DNA of 47,118 nucleotides from Lachnospiraceae bacterium (GCA_900757195.1 CAAEMZ010000014.1:1-47118); one strand, 5' to 3'. Counted from the stretch's first letter, positions 26,701-35,489 are shown. Numbers and translations are program-made. The notes: generated by a model from the letters alone, not told the origin.

Positions 26701-27192
26701 CCGCTTCTGGAGGAATTCACCGGAAATGAAGCGGAACGGGATGGTCAGCTGGCGTCGATGCTTAAAATGGAAGGCCTTGTCAACGACGACCCGGAAGTAG
26801 TTTCCTGGATGGACAGACATCCGGATCAGGCACCCCAGGTTATTCCGGTAAGCCTGAAAAAAGACGGAAGCTTTACAAAAAATTCCAGTGTGGCCAGCGC
26901 CGAACAGCTTGAACAGCTTGGCTACATGGTAAACCGGCGGGTTCAGGCCCTGGCGGATGGATGGATGTCGGGAGAAATTCCGGTGAATCCCTATGTGATG
27001 ATGAAGGGCAGTAAAAAAGAAACCGCCTGCGATTATTGCAGCTACAGGGGAATCTGCGGTTTTGATGAGCGGATTCCGGGCTGTGATTATCACCGTCTGG
27101 TCCATTTGCCGGAAGAGGACGTATGGCAGCGTATTTATGAGGAGGTGAAAGAAGCATGGGAAAACAGTGGACCGAAGAACAAAAACAGGTAA
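23794..27192 (+). CDS. addB: ATP-dependent helicase/nuclease subunit AddB
   Basis: 1132 residues. Partner of AddA in the Firmicutes counterpart of RecBCD, which resects DNA ends for recombination. An inactivated helicase-like body is followed by a RecB-type nuclease domain with IDYKSGRKSFDL and a Q-x3-Y segment. Four cysteines for the structural [4Fe-4S] cluster are present: C769, then C1079-x2-C1082-x5-C1088. The N-terminal P-loop, normally G-x-S-G-S-G-K-S/T, reads G-G-A-G-T-R-R-S (8-15), so the Walker A lysine is replaced. RBS AAGGGAG. Overlaps addA by 37 bases. Confidence 0.95.
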   Translation: MSLQMVIGGAGTRRSEMMYQKLIEESLANPEKNYYLVVPEQYTMQTQMKMTELHPGRGVMNVDIVSFPRLAYRVFDTLGGIRKTILEDTGKSMVIRRLLSEEKENFEAFAVSAGKKGFTEQAKSMISELFQYSVSSEQLSRSRQQVGEDTLLGKKLKDIQRLYDAFKKYMADTYMTAEELLDVLAEKVADAQILKDSIMYIDNFTGFTPSQYVLLGKLLKLCEKIVVGLTIDVKDSVYEPGQEYQLFYLTKETLWKLKKMCMEVHAELDDDILLETSDRAAYRDLQFMEKYLFRFRRFKPWADKPEHIRLYGVSHPVDEIRFAAAEIRRRVMDENLSYKDFAMVTGDMQRYREAARRHFEAMDMPLFIDDKADISENSFVEMLRSAMDVILKDFSYESVFRYLRSGYSDMTAEDTDVLDNYILATGIRGRKRWSQTFIKRYRDFKDEDFLRVNESREKIMKELEPLSVMGTAGSVRAYTEALRAFIQAIRGEEKIAAFAEAFEADGEFVRSREYGQIFESVEDLLEKCVQILGDESLSLKEYMEILEAGFGEIQVGVIPPTLDQVVLGDLKRTRLGDVKVLFILGCNDGILPTPVTAGGMISDREKEILAENSVELAPTGRQNSFRERFYIYTAMAKPTRQLVLTFARMDGSGKAIRPSSVLSDLQYLFPELTAETPELRTKERILSDIREGRHYLLEGLKNPGERTPLWEALFSWYAQHGKERLQLEQWMSEMYDRREPNPLPAGIVEALYGEKTWASITTLEKYAACAYAHFLSAGLRLEERKTYELLPPDLGNILHQSMERFSKAVEASDYTWADMPDDFRDETMEACVRDTGMEYQSAVFLENARYGYYLEQLVRMAKRTAWTIQKQICKGNFVPAGFETHFTVGDRINLVGTVDRYDVYDGPEARAVRIIDYKSGRKSFDLTEIFYGLSLQLVVYMEAITKIEENRHPEKPVVKAGMFYYHMNDPLLEEFTGNEAERDGQLASMLKMEGLVNDDPEVVSWMDRHPDQAPQVIPVSLKKDGSFTKNSSVASAEQLEQLGYMVNRRVQALADGWMSGEIPVNPYVMMKGSKKETACDYCSYRGICGFDERIPGCDYHRLVHLPEEDVWQRIYEEVKEAWENSGPKNKNR

Positions 27193-30100
27193 TTGCTCTG
27201 GAAAACCGGAGTCTTCTTGTATCGGCAGCCGCCGGCTCCGGAAAGACAGCGGTTCTGGTGGAGCGGATTATCCGGAAAATTACGGATGAAAAAAATCCTG
27301 TGGATATTGACCGTCTGCTCGTTGTGACCTTTACAAAGGCTGCGGCAGCTGAAATGCGGGAACGTGTGATGGCGGCCGTCGAGCAGCGTCTTCTGGATGC
27401 GCCGGACAATACCCATCTGCAGAAGCAGAAAATGCTTCTTCCGTCGGCCATGATTACGACAATTGACAGCTTTTGTATGCATGTCCTCCGGGAGCATTTT
27501 AATACCATCGGTATTGACCCGGGATTTCGGGTGGGCGATCCACAGGAAATCATTCTTTTAAAGCAGGATACGGCAAAACGGCTTCTGGATGATTATTATG
27601 AAAAGAAAATGCCGGAGTTTATCCGGTTTATTGAAACCTATTCCAGCGGGAAGCTGGACCGGGGAATTGTAGAGTGGATTTTAAAAATTTACGATTTTTC
27701 CCAGAGCCACCCATGGCCGGAAGAATGGCTTGAAAAGTCCCTTCTTTTGAACCCGGGGACCGGCTCGGAAAATGAAGATGAGAATCCGGTGCTGGGGCTT
27801 ATTATGGAAGAAAGCCGGAGAATCCTTGGCGAAATGACCGGGTTACTGGGGACAGCTCTGGATATGGCCCTTTGCGGCAGCGGCCCGGCCCTCTATGAGC
27901 CGATGCTTTTACGGGATATGGAGCAGGCAGAGGCGATGACAGAATGTCGGACGTATCGGGAGCTGGCAGAACATATCGGAAAAATGGAGTGGAAGCGTTT
28001 ATCGGGGAAAAAACAGCCCGAAGCGGACCCGTCCGTGACCGAAGAAGTCAAAGCCCTCCGCCAGGAGGCCAAGGATCTGTTCGGATGGCTGAAAAATAAT
28101 TATTTCGATGGGCCGCTGGAAGTGATGCTGGAGAGAGAGCGCCGGATATTGCCGGGGCTGCAGATGCTTATGGAACTGACGACGGAGTTTTCCCGGCGGT
28201 TTCAGGCGGAAAAACGTGCCCGGAATTTAATTGACTTTAACGATCAGGAACATCTGGCTCTGGATATTCTTCTGGATGAAAATCATGAGCCGACGGGAGC
28301 GGCAAAAGGTTACAGCGCACAGTTTGAGGAAATTATGTGTGATGAATATCAGGACAGCAATCAGGTTCAGGAAACACTCTTTCATAGTATTTCCAGGGAA
28401 CGGGAAGGACGGCCAAATCTGTTTATGGTGGGGGATGTGAAGCAGAGCATCTACCGATTCCGTATGGCGGAGCCGGAAATTTTTCTGGAAAAATATAAAG
28501 CCTACAGCAAAGAAGAAGGCAGACACCAGCGGATCGATCTGCACAAAAATTTCCGGAGCCGTGCCTGTGTTCTCGAGAGCATCAACCGGCTTTTTGAAGC
28601 CATGATGACACCGGAAATCTGCGGGATGGATTACGATGCGGATGCAGCCCTTTATCCGGGACTGGAATATCCGAAAATTGACGGCCCTGTTTCGGAGAAT
28701 TCCGAGTGGCTGATGATGGAGCACGGACATAATCCGCTGGTGACAAAAAGGGAGTCGGAAGCCTGGGCTGTCGGACAGCGTATTCTGGAACTGACAGATG
28801 AGGATACGGGAATTCAGGTGATGGACCCGGACAGCGGCCGGTACCGCCGGGCGGAATACGGCGATATTGTTATTCTGCTGCGTACGGTGAAAGGATGGAC
28901 CGAAGACTACGTCCGGGTTTTAAAGGACATGGGAATTCCGGCGATGGCGGAAACTTCCGCCGGATTTTTCGATACGCTGGAAATCCAGGGGATTTTAAAC
29001 ATGCTCCGGATATTGGATAATCCGCTTCAGGACATTCCGATGGCGGCGGTGCTTCATTCGGCCATGGGCCATTTCAGCGATGCGGAGCTGGCCAAAATCC
29101 GTCTGGAGGACCGTTCCGTCCGGCTTTATGTGAATATGAAACACTATGCGGAAAGCGGCGGCGACGAAGAACTCCGGGAAAAACTGAAACGCTTTATGGA
29201 AGGCTATGAAAGCCTCCGTCAGCGGAAAATTCATATATCCATCGAAGAATTAATTCATGAGATTTACGAACGGACGGGGTATGCCGAACAGATGCTTGCG
29301 ATGCCCGGCGGTGAGATACGGCGGGCGAATCTGGAGCGGCTGGTCGAATATGCCAGGGACTTTATGAATACGAGTTATCGGGGATTATTTCATTTTATCC
29401 GTTATGTGGATCAGTTAAAAGAAGCCAAAGAGGATCTGGGTGAAGCCATGCTTCCGGGAGATGCCAGAAAAACCGTCCGGATTATGAGTATCCATAAAAG
29501 TAAAGGACTTGAATATCCGATTTGTTTTGTGGCGGGACTCGGAAAAAGCATGAACTTTATGGAAACGCGGAGCCGGATTATTGTTCACGCCGGCTATGGT
29601 GTGGCAGCCGACGGGGTGGACCTGGAGAACCGGGCCAAAATCCGGGGACTGGCTAAAAAAGTTTTTGCGAGAAAGCTTCTTCAGGATCAGATGGGTGAAG
29701 AAGTCCGGGTGCTTTATGTGGCCATGACACGGGCCAGGGAAAAACTGATTCTGGTGGGAACCGTGGAAGATATGGCACAGACAGCGGAAAAATGGGCTAT
29801 ATCCGGGAAGTCGGAGCGGCCGCTGACCTACAGCCGGATGCTCCGGGCGAAGAGTTATCTGGACTGGCTGGGACCGCTGCTCTGGTCCGACGGGCAGCAG
29901 GGAAAAAGCCGCGGATTTTCGTTCCGGTGCCTGAATACGGCCCATATGGCGGCAGAAGAGATCCATCGGGATATTTCTCAGGATGAAGAAAGAAAGTTTT
30001 TGGATGAACGGATGGAGCGGCCGGATATCCGGACGGCTCTCTATGAAGAAATCGATGAAAAAATGAGGTGGCGGTATCCGAAGGACATTATGACACGGCT

Positions 30101-30743
30101 TCAGGGGAAAATGACGGTCAGTGAATTAAAGAAAATGGCCGGAGAGGAGATGCCCGGACAGGTTCTTTATCCGGAAAAAAAGGCGCCGGCAGAATTGTCT
30201 CCGGAAAGTCCGGCCTATATCGCGCAGCAGAGAGGAACGGCTGTCCACAAGATTCTGGAATTGCTGCCTTTGGATCACATAGATACCGAAGAAGATATTA
30301 AAGCCTTTGTGCATCAGTGCCGGGTGAAGGGGCAGATACCGGAGTTCTGGGAAGATTTAATACCGACGAAAAGGGTGTTTGACTTCTGTCGGTCCAGTCT
30401 GGGACAGCGGATGGCCCGGGCGCTTAAAGCGGGACGTCTTTTCAGGGAGCGGCCCTTTGTTATGGGGATTCCTGTCAAAGAGGTCTATCCGGAGCTGGAA
30501 GAGGGCGAACATATTCTGATACAGGGGGTTATCGACGTTTTTTTTGAGGAAGAAGACGGCGTTGTGCTGGTCGATTATAAAACCGACCGTGTGCCCCGGG
30601 GAAAGGCCGGAGAAACCCTTCTGATTCAGCGCTATAAGACCCAGATGGATTACTATCAGAGAGCGATTGAACAGATTTCAGGAAAAAAAGTAAAGGACAG
30701 AATTTTATATTCTGTTATAATGGATAGAGAAATCCATTGCTAA
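27156..30743 (+). CDS. addA: ATP-dependent helicase/nuclease subunit AddA
   Basis: 1195 residues. UvrD/PcrA-type superfamily 1A helicase plus C-terminal nuclease. Walker A AAAGSGKT (24-31), TFTKAAAAEMRERV (motif Ia), CDEYQDSNQ (motif II), VGDVKQSIYRFR (motif III), DLHKNFRS (IV), IMSIHKSKGLEYP (V), VLYVAMTRAREKL (VI); the nuclease has VIDVFFEE and VLVDYKTDRV followed by a Q-x3-Y. GAGGAGG lies inside addB ahead of the start, and the 37-base overlap suggests coupled translation and fixed stoichiometry. Confidence 0.97.
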   Translation: MGKQWTEEQKQVIALENRSLLVSAAAGSGKTAVLVERIIRKITDEKNPVDIDRLLVVTFTKAAAAEMRERVMAAVEQRLLDAPDNTHLQKQKMLLPSAMITTIDSFCMHVLREHFNTIGIDPGFRVGDPQEIILLKQDTAKRLLDDYYEKKMPEFIRFIETYSSGKLDRGIVEWILKIYDFSQSHPWPEEWLEKSLLLNPGTGSENEDENPVLGLIMEESRRILGEMTGLLGTALDMALCGSGPALYEPMLLRDMEQAEAMTECRTYRELAEHIGKMEWKRLSGKKQPEADPSVTEEVKALRQEAKDLFGWLKNNYFDGPLEVMLERERRILPGLQMLMELTTEFSRRFQAEKRARNLIDFNDQEHLALDILLDENHEPTGAAKGYSAQFEEIMCDEYQDSNQVQETLFHSISREREGRPNLFMVGDVKQSIYRFRMAEPEIFLEKYKAYSKEEGRHQRIDLHKNFRSRACVLESINRLFEAMMTPEICGMDYDADAALYPGLEYPKIDGPVSENSEWLMMEHGHNPLVTKRESEAWAVGQRILELTDEDTGIQVMDPDSGRYRRAEYGDIVILLRTVKGWTEDYVRVLKDMGIPAMAETSAGFFDTLEIQGILNMLRILDNPLQDIPMAAVLHSAMGHFSDAELAKIRLEDRSVRLYVNMKHYAESGGDEELREKLKRFMEGYESLRQRKIHISIEELIHEIYERTGYAEQMLAMPGGEIRRANLERLVEYARDFMNTSYRGLFHFIRYVDQLKEAKEDLGEAMLPGDARKTVRIMSIHKSKGLEYPICFVAGLGKSMNFMETRSRIIVHAGYGVAADGVDLENRAKIRGLAKKVFARKLLQDQMGEEVRVLYVAMTRAREKLILVGTVEDMAQTAEKWAISGKSERPLTYSRMLRAKSYLDWLGPLLWSDGQQGKSRGFSFRCLNTAHMAAEEIHRDISQDEERKFLDERMERPDIRTALYEEIDEKMRWRYPKDIMTRLQGKMTVSELKKMAGEEMPGQVLYPEKKAPAELSPESPAYIAQQRGTAVHKILELLPLDHIDTEEDIKAFVHQCRVKGQIPEFWEDLIPTKRVFDFCRSSLGQRMARALKAGRLFRERPFVMGIPVKEVYPELEEGEHILIQGVIDVFFEEEDGVVLVDYKTDRVPRGKAGETLLIQRYKTQMDYYQRAIEQISGKKVKDRILYSVIMDREIHC

Positions 30744-30747
30744 GGCA

Positions 30748-30777
30748 TGAATAACCTGCTTTTTCGTGGTTATAATC
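30748..30777 (+). promoter_or_regulatory. Sigma-G-like promoter of the SASP gene
   Basis: TGAATA (30748-30753), 17 bp, TATAATC (30771-30777). TGAATA equals the Bacillus sigma-G -35 consensus; the -10 matches CATACTA only partly and would also serve sigma-A. Position fits the spore-protein gene that follows. Confidence 0.45.
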
Positions 30778-30804
30778 CAGATAACGGAAAGGCAGGTGTG
30801 TGGA

Positions 30805-31047
30805 ATGGGACGGGAAAATAAACCCCATTGGCAGGAAGTCATGGAACAGATGAACAGGCCGGAGCAGTGGATAAAAAAATCGCCGGAGCAGCAGGCGAAT
30901 GAACGGCTGAAATTTGAGGTGGCCGAAGAACTCGGTCTGCTTCTAAAAGTTGAAAATCTTGGATGGAAGGGCCTGACTGCCCGGGAGACAGGCCGCATCG
31001 GCGGCCGGATGAACCAGAAGAAAAAAGAGAAAAGAAACGGGGAATAA
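30805..31047 (+). CDS. Small acid-soluble spore protein, alpha/beta type
   Basis: 80 residues from ATG 30805; the open frame continues upstream to 30766, but AGG at 30794 supports this start. Two SASP blocks are visible: LKFEVAEELGL (35-45, around the germination-protease site) and GLTARETGRIGGRMN (56-70). Such proteins coat spore DNA and protect it from UV and heat. The N-terminal extension and the WKGLTA variant fit a clostridial subgroup of the family. It is direct evidence for sporulation ability. Confidence 0.85.
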   Translation: MGRENKPHWQEVMEQMNRPEQWIKKSPEQQANERLKFEVAEELGLLLKVENLGWKGLTARETGRIGGRMNQKKKEKRNGE

Positions 31048-31050
31048 AAC

Positions 31051-31824
31051 GTGGAAGCCTACTCAGAATTTGCACAGGTATACGATCTGTTCATGGATAA
31101 TATACCTTATGAGGAATGGTGCAGCTATCTGGAAACACTGTTGAAGAAATACGGAGTGGAGGACGGACTTGTCCTCGACATGGGATGCGGCACCGGAAAT
31201 ATTACAGAAGCGCTGCGGCGCCGGGGGTATGATATGATTGGGATTGATAATTCCGAGGAAATGCTCGCGGTGGCTATGGAGAAAGGGATGGCATCGGAGA
31301 CCGGTTCGGAGACACTGCCCCAGGCATTATATCTGTGCCAGGATATGCGTTCCTTTGAACTTTACGGAACGGTAAGAGCGGCGGTCAGCATCTGTGACAG
31401 CATGAATTATATTCTTGAACCGGAGGAACTTCTGGAGGTGTTCCGGCTGGTGAATAACTATCTGGACCCAGAAGGTATTTTTATATTTGACTTAAATACC
31501 CTCTATAAATATGAGAATATACTGGGCGAGCAGACTATCGGAGAGACGAGGGAAGACCACTGCTTTATCTGGGATAATTATTATGATAAGGAATCTCAGA
31601 TCAATGAATATGTCCTGAATCTTTTTATTCAGGGCGGAGACGGCCGTTATGACCGCTGTGAGGAAGTGCATTATCAGAAGGGATACGCGCTGACTGAAAT
31701 CCGGGAGCTGATTGAAGCCGCCGGAATGATTTGGGAAGGGGCTTACGACGCCTTTACCATGGAACCGCCGAAGGCGGATTCGGAGCGGGTCTATATTGTT
31801 GCCAGAGAGCATGGAAAAAAATAA
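31051..31824 (+). CDS. Class I SAM-dependent methyltransferase (YqeM-like)
   Basis: 257 residues from a GTG start with GGGG 8 bases upstream, 3 bases after the SASP gene. Rossmann methyltransferase: motif I VLDMGCGTGN (41-50), MIGIDNSEEML (motif II acid), AAVSICDSMNYIL (motif IV region) and a C-terminal half with FDLNTLYKYE. It resembles small-molecule methyltransferases such as Bacillus YqeM; substrate unknown. hslO follows 24 bases on. Confidence 0.85.
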   Translation: MEAYSEFAQVYDLFMDNIPYEEWCSYLETLLKKYGVEDGLVLDMGCGTGNITEALRRRGYDMIGIDNSEEMLAVAMEKGMASETGSETLPQALYLCQDMRSFELYGTVRAAVSICDSMNYILEPEELLEVFRLVNNYLDPEGIFIFDLNTLYKYENILGEQTIGETREDHCFIWDNYYDKESQINEYVLNLFIQGGDGRYDRCEEVHYQKGYALTEIRELIEAAGMIWEGAYDAFTMEPPKADSERVYIVAREHGKK

Positions 31825-31848
31825 AAGGATAAAAGTGAGGAAACAGAT

Positions 31849-32757
31849 ATGTCATGTAAAAAACCAGAACAGAAAACAGGCGTGGATTATATTGTCCGCG
31901 CGACGGGAGCAAACCATCAGGTGCGTATTTTTGCCGCATCGACCCGGGAGCTTGTGGAATATGCCCGTCAGATCCACAATACAAGTCCGGTAGCGACGGC
32001 AGCCCTCGGACGGCTTTTAACCGCCGGCGCCATGATGGGATGCATGCAGAAAGGAGAAAAAGACCTTCTGACCCTTCAGATCAAATGCAGCGGTCCGATT
32101 AAGGGACTGACAGTGACCGCGGATGCGGCGGCCCATGTGAAGGGCTATGTGGATCAGCCGGTGGTTATGCTGCCTCCGAGCAAAGAGGGCAAGCTGGATG
32201 TGGGAAAAGCGCTGGACATGGGTGTGTTGAGTGTCATTAAAGATATCGGTATGAAAGAGCCTTATGTCGGTCAGACCCATCTGGTCTCCGGGGAAATTGC
32301 AGAGGATTTAACCTATTATTTTGCCACCTCCGAACAGGTCAATTCCAGCGTGGCCCTTGGCGTGCTGATGGAAAAGGACAATACCGTAAAATGTGCCGGA
32401 GGCTTTATCCTTCAGTTAATGCCTTTTGCTGAAGAGGAAGTGATTGAAAAGCTGGAGAAAAATATCGGAAAACTGCCGTCGGTAACGACCATGCTGGAAG
32501 ACGGAAACCGTCCGGAAGATATTATCTGCCGTGTTCTGGATGGGATGGATGTGGAAATCATGGATAAAGTTCCGACGATGTTTGACTGCAACTGTTCCAA
32601 AGAACGGGTGGAAAAGGCCATCGTGAGTATTGGAAAAGAAGAAATCCAGTCGATGATCGATGAGGGTGAACCGATTGAAGTCAACTGCCATTTCTGCAAC
32701 AGCCACTACATATTCACAGTGGATGATTTGGAGCATATTATTCAGCGCAGCCGCTAA
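31849..32757 (+). CDS. hslO: Redox-regulated chaperone Hsp33
   Basis: 302 residues. A holdase chaperone switched on by oxidation plus unfolding. The N-terminal domain begins DYIVRATGANHQVRIFAA; the C-terminal redox switch has the four zinc cysteines C247-x-C249 and C280-x2-C283 (DCNC and NCHFC). RBS GAGG 8 bases before ATG. Lies directly upstream of the CIRCE-controlled ftsH, forming a protein quality-control block. Confidence 0.97.
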   Translation: MSCKKPEQKTGVDYIVRATGANHQVRIFAASTRELVEYARQIHNTSPVATAALGRLLTAGAMMGCMQKGEKDLLTLQIKCSGPIKGLTVTADAAAHVKGYVDQPVVMLPPSKEGKLDVGKALDMGVLSVIKDIGMKEPYVGQTHLVSGEIAEDLTYYFATSEQVNSSVALGVLMEKDNTVKCAGGFILQLMPFAEEEVIEKLEKNIGKLPSVTTMLEDGNRPEDIICRVLDGMDVEIMDKVPTMFDCNCSKERVEKAIVSIGKEEIQSMIDEGEPIEVNCHFCNSHYIFTVDDLEHIIQRSR

Positions 32758-32800
32758 ATCTAAAAAAAGTGTGAACTTTCGAAAATATGAGCAGCAAGTC

Positions 32801-32828
32801 TTGTATTTTATCCCAATAGTGTTACAAT
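32801..32828 (+). promoter_or_regulatory. Promoter of ftsH
   Basis: TTGTAT (32801-32806), 16 bp, TACAAT (32823-32828); the CIRCE operator begins 13 bases after the -10. Confidence 0.65.
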
Positions 32829-32841
32829 AAAAATACATTTT

Positions 32842-32868
32842 TTAGCACTCTGCAAGCGAGAGTGCTAA
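32842..32868 (+). promoter_or_regulatory. CIRCE operator (HrcA-binding site) upstream of ftsH
   Basis: Perfect consensus TTAGCACTC-N9-GAGTGCTAA (32842-32850 and 32860-32868). HrcA binds CIRCE to repress class I heat-shock genes such as groES-groEL and hrcA-dnaK. Here it lies in the start-site region of ftsH, 22 bases before the ATG. Confidence 0.95.
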
Positions 32869-32890
32869 CACACTTAAAGGAGGAAACAGG

Positions 32891-34861
32891 ATGAGTGAAG
32901 ACAGAGGTCCCGAAATTAAGAAAACAGGCCCGCCGCCTCAGAGCGGAAGGCATTCACAGGGGCAGGGAAATGGCGGTCCGGCTTCGGGTCAGAACGGTCC
33001 GTCGATAAATAAATTACTGATGATTTTTCTCATGGGTATGGCGATCACCATGCTGCTGAACAGTTGCATAGCCAGCTTCTTTTCGTATAAGGAAGTAGAG
33101 AAGATCAGTTACAGTGAGTTTATGCAGAGAGCCGCGGAAGGCAAGGTCGAAAGCGTTGTGATCGATGAAACCGACCGTGTTATTTATATTTATCCGAGCG
33201 ACCAGGATGCCGATAAGGATAAGGTTGAGGTTTATTACACAGGCATTGTAACATCGGATACGGAACTGACTTCCCGGATGGAAGACTATGGCGTGGATAT
33301 GGATGCGGAGATACCGAAGAAGGATTCACCGATCGTGAGTTTTATCTTAAACTGGGTGATCCTGCCGCTGCTCGTATTCTGGCTGCTTTCCATGGTGATG
33401 CGTAAGGCGGCAAAGGGCATGGGCGGCATGGGACCTATGGGCGGTCTTGGCGGTATGGGAAAAAGCCGGGCGAAGGAGTATGTTCCGGAAGGGTCTAAAA
33501 TCACATTTAAGGATGTTGCCGGACAGGATGAAGCAAAGGATTCCCTGATGGAGATCGTGGATTATCTGAATAATCCGGGCAAGTACCGGGATATCGGCGC
33601 CAAGCTTCCGAAGGGCGCGCTTCTTGTGGGACCTCCGGGAACCGGTAAAACACTGCTTGCAAAGGCTGTGGCCGGAGAAGCCGGAGTGCCGTTCTTTTCA
33701 CTGGCCGGTTCGGATTTTGTAGAGATGTTTGTCGGCATGGGCGCGTCCCGTGTCCGTGATTTATTTAAACAGGCAGAGGCCAAGGCGCCGTGTATCGTGT
33801 TTATCGACGAGATCGATGCCATCGGAAAGAGCCGGGATAACCAGCTCGGCAGCAACGATGAACGGGAGCAGACACTGAACCAGCTTCTGACAGAGATGGA
33901 CGGCTTTGATGAGAGTAAGGCGGTTGTGATTCTGGCGGCAACCAACCGTCCGGAGGTACTCGATAAGGCGCTGCGCCGTCCGGGACGGTTTGACCGGACC
34001 ATCAGCGTTACCCAGCCGGATAAACAGGGGCGTATTGATATACTGAAGGTTCACAGCCGCAAGGTAAAAATGGACGAAACCGTCGATCTGGATGCCATTG
34101 CACTGGCGACTTCCGGAGCCTCCGGAGCGGATCTGGCCAATATTGTCAACGAAGCTGCCCTTCGGGCCGTTCGCATGAACCGGAGAGTAATCAATCAGGA
34201 GGATCTGTTTGAGTCTGTGGAAGTGATTATTGCAGGACAGCAGCGAAAGAACCATATTATGAGCCGGGATGAACGGGAGATTGTCGCTTTCCATGAAATC
34301 GGTCATGCGCTTGTGGCTGCAAAACAGAAGAATACCCAGCCGATTCAGAAAATCACGATTATTCCGAGAACTTCCGGGGCTCTGGGATATACGATGCAGA
34401 TGCCGGAGGAAGAGCGTTTCCTTATGAAAAAGTCGGAAATGCTGGAAGAGCTTGTAACCCTTCTGGGCGGCCGTGCTGCCGAAGAGGTTCAGTTTGGAAA
34501 TATTACGACCGGCGCTTCCAATGATATTGAAAAAGCGACGGATCTGGCGCGGAAGATGGTCACGATGTATGGAATGTCCGACGAATTCGGCATGATGGGA
34601 CTGGAACTTCCGGGAAGCCAGTATATGGACGGACGTCCGGTAAAAACCTGCGCCGACGAAACGATGGTTAAAGCCGATGAAATCGTCCGGCAGATTCTGG
34701 AAAAGGCCTATCAGCAGGCAGTGGTGATCCTCCGGGAAAACCAGATCATTCTCCAGAAATCAGCGGGATTCCTTCTGGATAAGGAAACCATTACCGGACA
34801 GGAGTTTATGGAATTTATTCAGGGAACCGAAGATGAATCTCCCGTCCCTTTGACTGAATGA
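32891..34861 (+). CDS. ftsH: ATP-dependent membrane zinc metalloprotease FtsH
   Basis: 656 residues. Degrades misassembled membrane proteins and selected regulators. Two transmembrane segments (about residues 40-62 and 148-170) flank an external domain; then a Gly/Met-rich linker, the AAA+ domain with Walker A GPPGTGKT (247-254), IVFIDEIDAIG (Walker B) and the RPGRFDR arginine finger region, and the protease site HEIGH (468-472). The N-terminus carries an unusual ~40-residue polar Gly/Pro/Gln-rich extension before the first helix. RBS AAAGGAGG. Controlled by a CIRCE operator. Its 3' end overlaps the convergent Crp/Fnr gene by 47 bases. Confidence 0.97.
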   Translation: MSEDRGPEIKKTGPPPQSGRHSQGQGNGGPASGQNGPSINKLLMIFLMGMAITMLLNSCIASFFSYKEVEKISYSEFMQRAAEGKVESVVIDETDRVIYIYPSDQDADKDKVEVYYTGIVTSDTELTSRMEDYGVDMDAEIPKKDSPIVSFILNWVILPLLVFWLLSMVMRKAAKGMGGMGPMGGLGGMGKSRAKEYVPEGSKITFKDVAGQDEAKDSLMEIVDYLNNPGKYRDIGAKLPKGALLVGPPGTGKTLLAKAVAGEAGVPFFSLAGSDFVEMFVGMGASRVRDLFKQAEAKAPCIVFIDEIDAIGKSRDNQLGSNDEREQTLNQLLTEMDGFDESKAVVILAATNRPEVLDKALRRPGRFDRTISVTQPDKQGRIDILKVHSRKVKMDETVDLDAIALATSGASGADLANIVNEAALRAVRMNRRVINQEDLFESVEVIIAGQQRKNHIMSRDEREIVAFHEIGHALVAAKQKNTQPIQKITIIPRTSGALGYTMQMPEEERFLMKKSEMLEELVTLLGGRAAEEVQFGNITTGASNDIEKATDLARKMVTMYGMSDEFGMMGLELPGSQYMDGRPVKTCADETMVKADEIVRQILEKAYQQAVVILRENQIILQKSAGFLLDKETITGQEFMEFIQGTEDESPVPLTE

Positions 34862-35459
34862 GATTTTCTTCTCTGAGCTTCTTCATTTCCCGGAGCATGG
34901 CGCTCCGGTCGATGAAGAGATAGTCGGCCATGGCGCCCAGAGTAAAGGGCAGTGTGAAGCTGTTGGAATGATTCCGGAAGGCGAGCTGGCGGAAGTAGGT
35001 CAGAAGCTTGCTCCGTATAGAACGCTGGCTTAACACCTCGATCCGTGTATGAAGCTGCCGGGTTTTCAGAGAGAGAATCTGAAGCATATTGCTGACAAGC
35101 TGGCTGTGACAGTCACAGGCGTTGCTGCAGCGTTTGATGAGCTGGTCGTAGGTGAAAAAGAGAACCCGACATTCGGCGCTGGCGACGATTTCGATTTCCT
35201 GTTCGCAGGAGGCCGGAAGAAGAATACTGCCGAAGATATCCTGGGCAGAAAGATGTTCAAGGATATTCCGGTAGCCGTCATAATCGTATTTGATCAGATC
35301 GGCTTCGCCGCTCAGAATAACACCGATCGTCTTTGAATCTGAAGCATCAGTGATAAGTTTTTTATGAACTGGAAAGGATTTAATCTGTCCGTTAAAACAG
35401 GTAACCATCCGCTCCAGTTCTTCTGTTTTTATGGCATCAAATATATGAATCTGTGACAT
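34815..35459 (-). CDS. Crp/Fnr-family transcriptional regulator
   Basis: 214 residues from ATG 35459 with AAAGGAGG upstream; the frame stays open further upstream, but through its own promoter. N-terminal cyclic-nucleotide-type beta-roll (GVILSGEADLIKYDYDG, ILEHLSAQDIFGSI), dimerisation helix, and C-terminal winged helix with FTLGAMADYLFIDRSAMLREMKKLREE. A cysteine cluster C-x3-C-x-C (RCSNACDCH) at the start of the dimer helix is a possible redox or metal site. Divergent from desulfoferrodoxin and rubredoxin, with a shared palindrome between them; likely an oxidative- or redox-stress regulator. The 3' end runs 47 bases into ftsH on the other strand. Confidence 0.9.
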   Translation of the reverse strand: MSQIHIFDAIKTEELERMVTCFNGQIKSFPVHKKLITDASDSKTIGVILSGEADLIKYDYDGYRNILEHLSAQDIFGSILLPASCEQEIEIVASAECRVLFFTYDQLIKRCSNACDCHSQLVSNMLQILSLKTRQLHTRIEVLSQRSIRSKLLTYFRQLAFRNHSNSFTLPFTLGAMADYLFIDRSAMLREMKKLREENLIQSKGREIHLRFPE

Positions 35460-35489
35460 GAAAGGACCTCCTTTAATATTTCTAAAAAA

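Noticed and set aside
26209..27105. Long open frame on the minus strand opposite addB
   Set aside because: It lies entirely opposite a conserved gene, lacks a ribosome site and has no recognisable domain. The same reasoning removes other long antisense frames such as 318-956, 6163-7095 and 21907-22893.
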